DNA of 6,859 bases. It comes from an uncultured Amylibacter sp. GTDB lineage: Bacteria > Pseudomonadota > Alphaproteobacteria > Rhodobacterales > Rhodobacteraceae. The stretch is from the NCBI GenBank assembly GCA_938001995.1, contig CALLAV010000335.1, positions 1 to 6,859 on the forward strand. The letters run 5' to 3'. Position numbers and translations under genes: made by a program. Below, in pieces: positions 5,569 through 6,859 of this stretch; the first letter of the stretch is position 1, and each line of letters starts with the position of its first letter. The notes below the pieces were generated by a model. The model saw only the letters and a list, made by a program, of their open reading frames with translations, was not told where the DNA came from and made no database searches.

Positions 5569-6858
5569 TTAGGCCAGTTGGCCGTCTGCTGTGATGCGGG
5601 TTTTCCCACCGAGCCATGGATGCAGCGCCGTGGGCAAATCTACGGAGCCATCAGCTTGTTGGCCGTTTTCCAGCACTGCAATCAGGCAGCGCCCGACCGC
5701 CAAACCAGACCCGTTTAGGGTATGCACAAACTCTGGCTTCTTTTCGCCTGCACGTTTGAACCGAGCGTTCATGCGGCGGGCTTGGAAATCACCTGTGGTC
5801 GAAACCGAAGAAATTTCGCGATAGGCGTTTTGGCCTGGCAGCCATGCTTCGATGTCAAAGGTGCGACGTGCGCCAAAGCCCATGTCGCCTGTGCACAGAA
5901 CAACCGTTCTGTAAGGAATTTCCAGACGTTCCAGAATATCTTCGGCACAGCGCAGCATACGTTTTTGCTCTGCATCGCTGTCTTCTGGCAGGGTAACGGA
6001 CACCATTTCCACTTTTTCAAACTGGTGCTGACGTAGCATGCCTGATGTGTCGCGCCCCGCGGACCCTGCTTCAGAGCGGAAACACAGCGAATGCGCAGTG
6101 TAGCGGCGGGGCAGATAGCTTTCTTCCATAACGTGACCCGCAGCAATATAGGTCAGCGGAACCTCGGATGTTGGGATCAGCCACATGCCTTCTTCGGTGC
6201 GATAGCTGTCTTCGCCGAATTTTGGCAGTTTGTCTGTGCCATACATGGCCTCGTCACGCACCATGACAGGGGTGTTCACCTCGGTCAGGCCGTTTTCTAG
6301 CGTATGAATATCCAGCATAAATTGCGCCAAGGCACGGTTCACGCGGGCCACGGCGCCAGACATCAGCACGAAGCGACTGCCAGAGATTTTTGCAGCCGTT
6401 TCAAAATCCATTCCGCCTTTAACGGCAGGAATGTCGAAATGCTCCAGCGCATCCGCAATATCGCGTGGGGTGCCCCAGCGATTGATTTCCACGTTGTCGT
6501 TTTCATCCGCACCTTCTGGAACATCGTCCGCTGGCAAGTTCGGAATTTCAGCAAGCATATCTTGCAGGCGTTCGTCTTCGTCTTTGGCTTCGTCTTCCAA
6601 AATGCCGATTTCGGCTTTTTTGTCAGCAACGAGTGCGCGCAGACGTTCAAACTCGTCTTCTAGTCCTTGCGCTTTTGCGGCGCCGACTTGCTTGCTGGCC
6701 GCATTGCGATCCGCAAGAGCGGTTTCAGCAGCGGTAATCTTGGCGCGACGCAAGGCGTCGATTTCGAGGATTTGGGACGACAGCGGTGCCAATCCACGTT
6801 TTGCCAGTGCGGCATCAAACCCTTCGGGGTTGTCACGGATCAGTCGAATGTCATGCAT
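5569..6858 (-). CDS. serS: seryl-tRNA synthetase
   Basis: The enzyme activates serine with ATP and charges tRNA-Ser (and tRNA-Sec where present) in the cytoplasm. It has 429 residues, the family's usual length. [14 protein letters not shown] is the standard N-terminus, so the gene is complete although its start lies one base from the window edge and its ribosome site is outside. The charged, alanine-rich segment at about 30-105 is the antiparallel coiled-coil arm that binds the long variable arm of tRNA-Ser. The class II catalytic core follows: motif 1 around 161-199 (ending EVNTPVMV), the serine-binding TSE loop in IPTSEVPLT (228-236), motif 2 [12 protein letters not shown] (260-271) with HQFEKVEM, and motif 3 around [14 protein letters not shown] (385-398). 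No key residue is missing. It is convergent with the small basic-protein gene and shares its terminator. Confidence 0.97.
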   Translation of the reverse strand: MHDIRLIRDNPEGFDAALAKRGLAPLSSQILEIDALRRAKITAAETALADRNAASKQVGAAKAQGLEDEFERLRALVADKKAEIGILEDEAKDEDERLQDMLAEIPNLPADDVPEGADENDNVEINRWGTPRDIADALEHFDIPAVKGGMDFETAAKISGSRFVLMSGAVARVNRALAQFMLDIHTLENGLTEVNTPVMVRDEAMYGTDKLPKFGEDSYRTEEGMWLIPTSEVPLTYIAAGHVMEESYLPRRYTAHSLCFRSEAGSAGRDTSGMLRQHQFEKVEMVSVTLPEDSDAEQKRMLRCAEDILERLEIPYRTVVLCTGDMGFGARRTFDIEAWLPGQNAYREISSVSTTGDFQARRMNARFKRAGEKKPEFVHTLNGSGLAVGRCLIAVLENGQQADGSVDLPTALHPWLGGKTRITADGQLA

Positions 6859-6859
6859 T

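Overview
The window looks like chromosomal core sequence from an alphaproteobacterium, most likely Rhodobacterales (Roseobacter-like). The evidence is the style of the SurE, Pcm and SerRS proteins, the surE-pcm-nlpD gene order without a following rpoS, and a moderate GC content judged by eye. No tRNA, rRNA, CRISPR array, insertion sequence or phage gene was seen.

Layout: the 3' end of a small cupin-like gene (+) enters at the left edge and stops 3 bases from the end of a convergent two-gene unit on the minus strand. That unit is an exported UshA/CD73-type 5'-nucleotidase followed, through a 4-base ATGA overlap, by a small exported cysteine-rich protein of unknown function. A 215-base divergent intergenic region with several inverted repeats separates the nucleotidase from surE. 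On the plus strand surE, pcm (1-base overlap) and an nlpD-like LysM/LytM lipoprotein gene (39 bases later) form a probable operon. A small gene for a very lysine-rich exported protein follows 93 bases downstream. A strong bidirectional terminator then separates it from serS (seryl-tRNA synthetase), which is convergent and complete, with its start codon at the right edge.

Functional themes: two unrelated nucleotide phosphatases (periplasmic 5'-nucleotidase and cytoplasmic SurE) diverge from one control region. SurE and Pcm are the classic stationary-phase housekeeping and protein-repair pair. The NlpD-like lipoprotein belongs to the envelope and cell-division machinery and probably activates amidases rather than cutting peptidoglycan itself.

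The most unusual item is inside nlpD. A 159-base, exactly in-frame tandem duplication (53 residues twice) doubles the first half of the degenerate LytM domain. The two protein copies are identical, while the DNA differs at four positions that are all silent. Otherwise the region is ordinary core genome, and I do not see a complete new multi-gene system.
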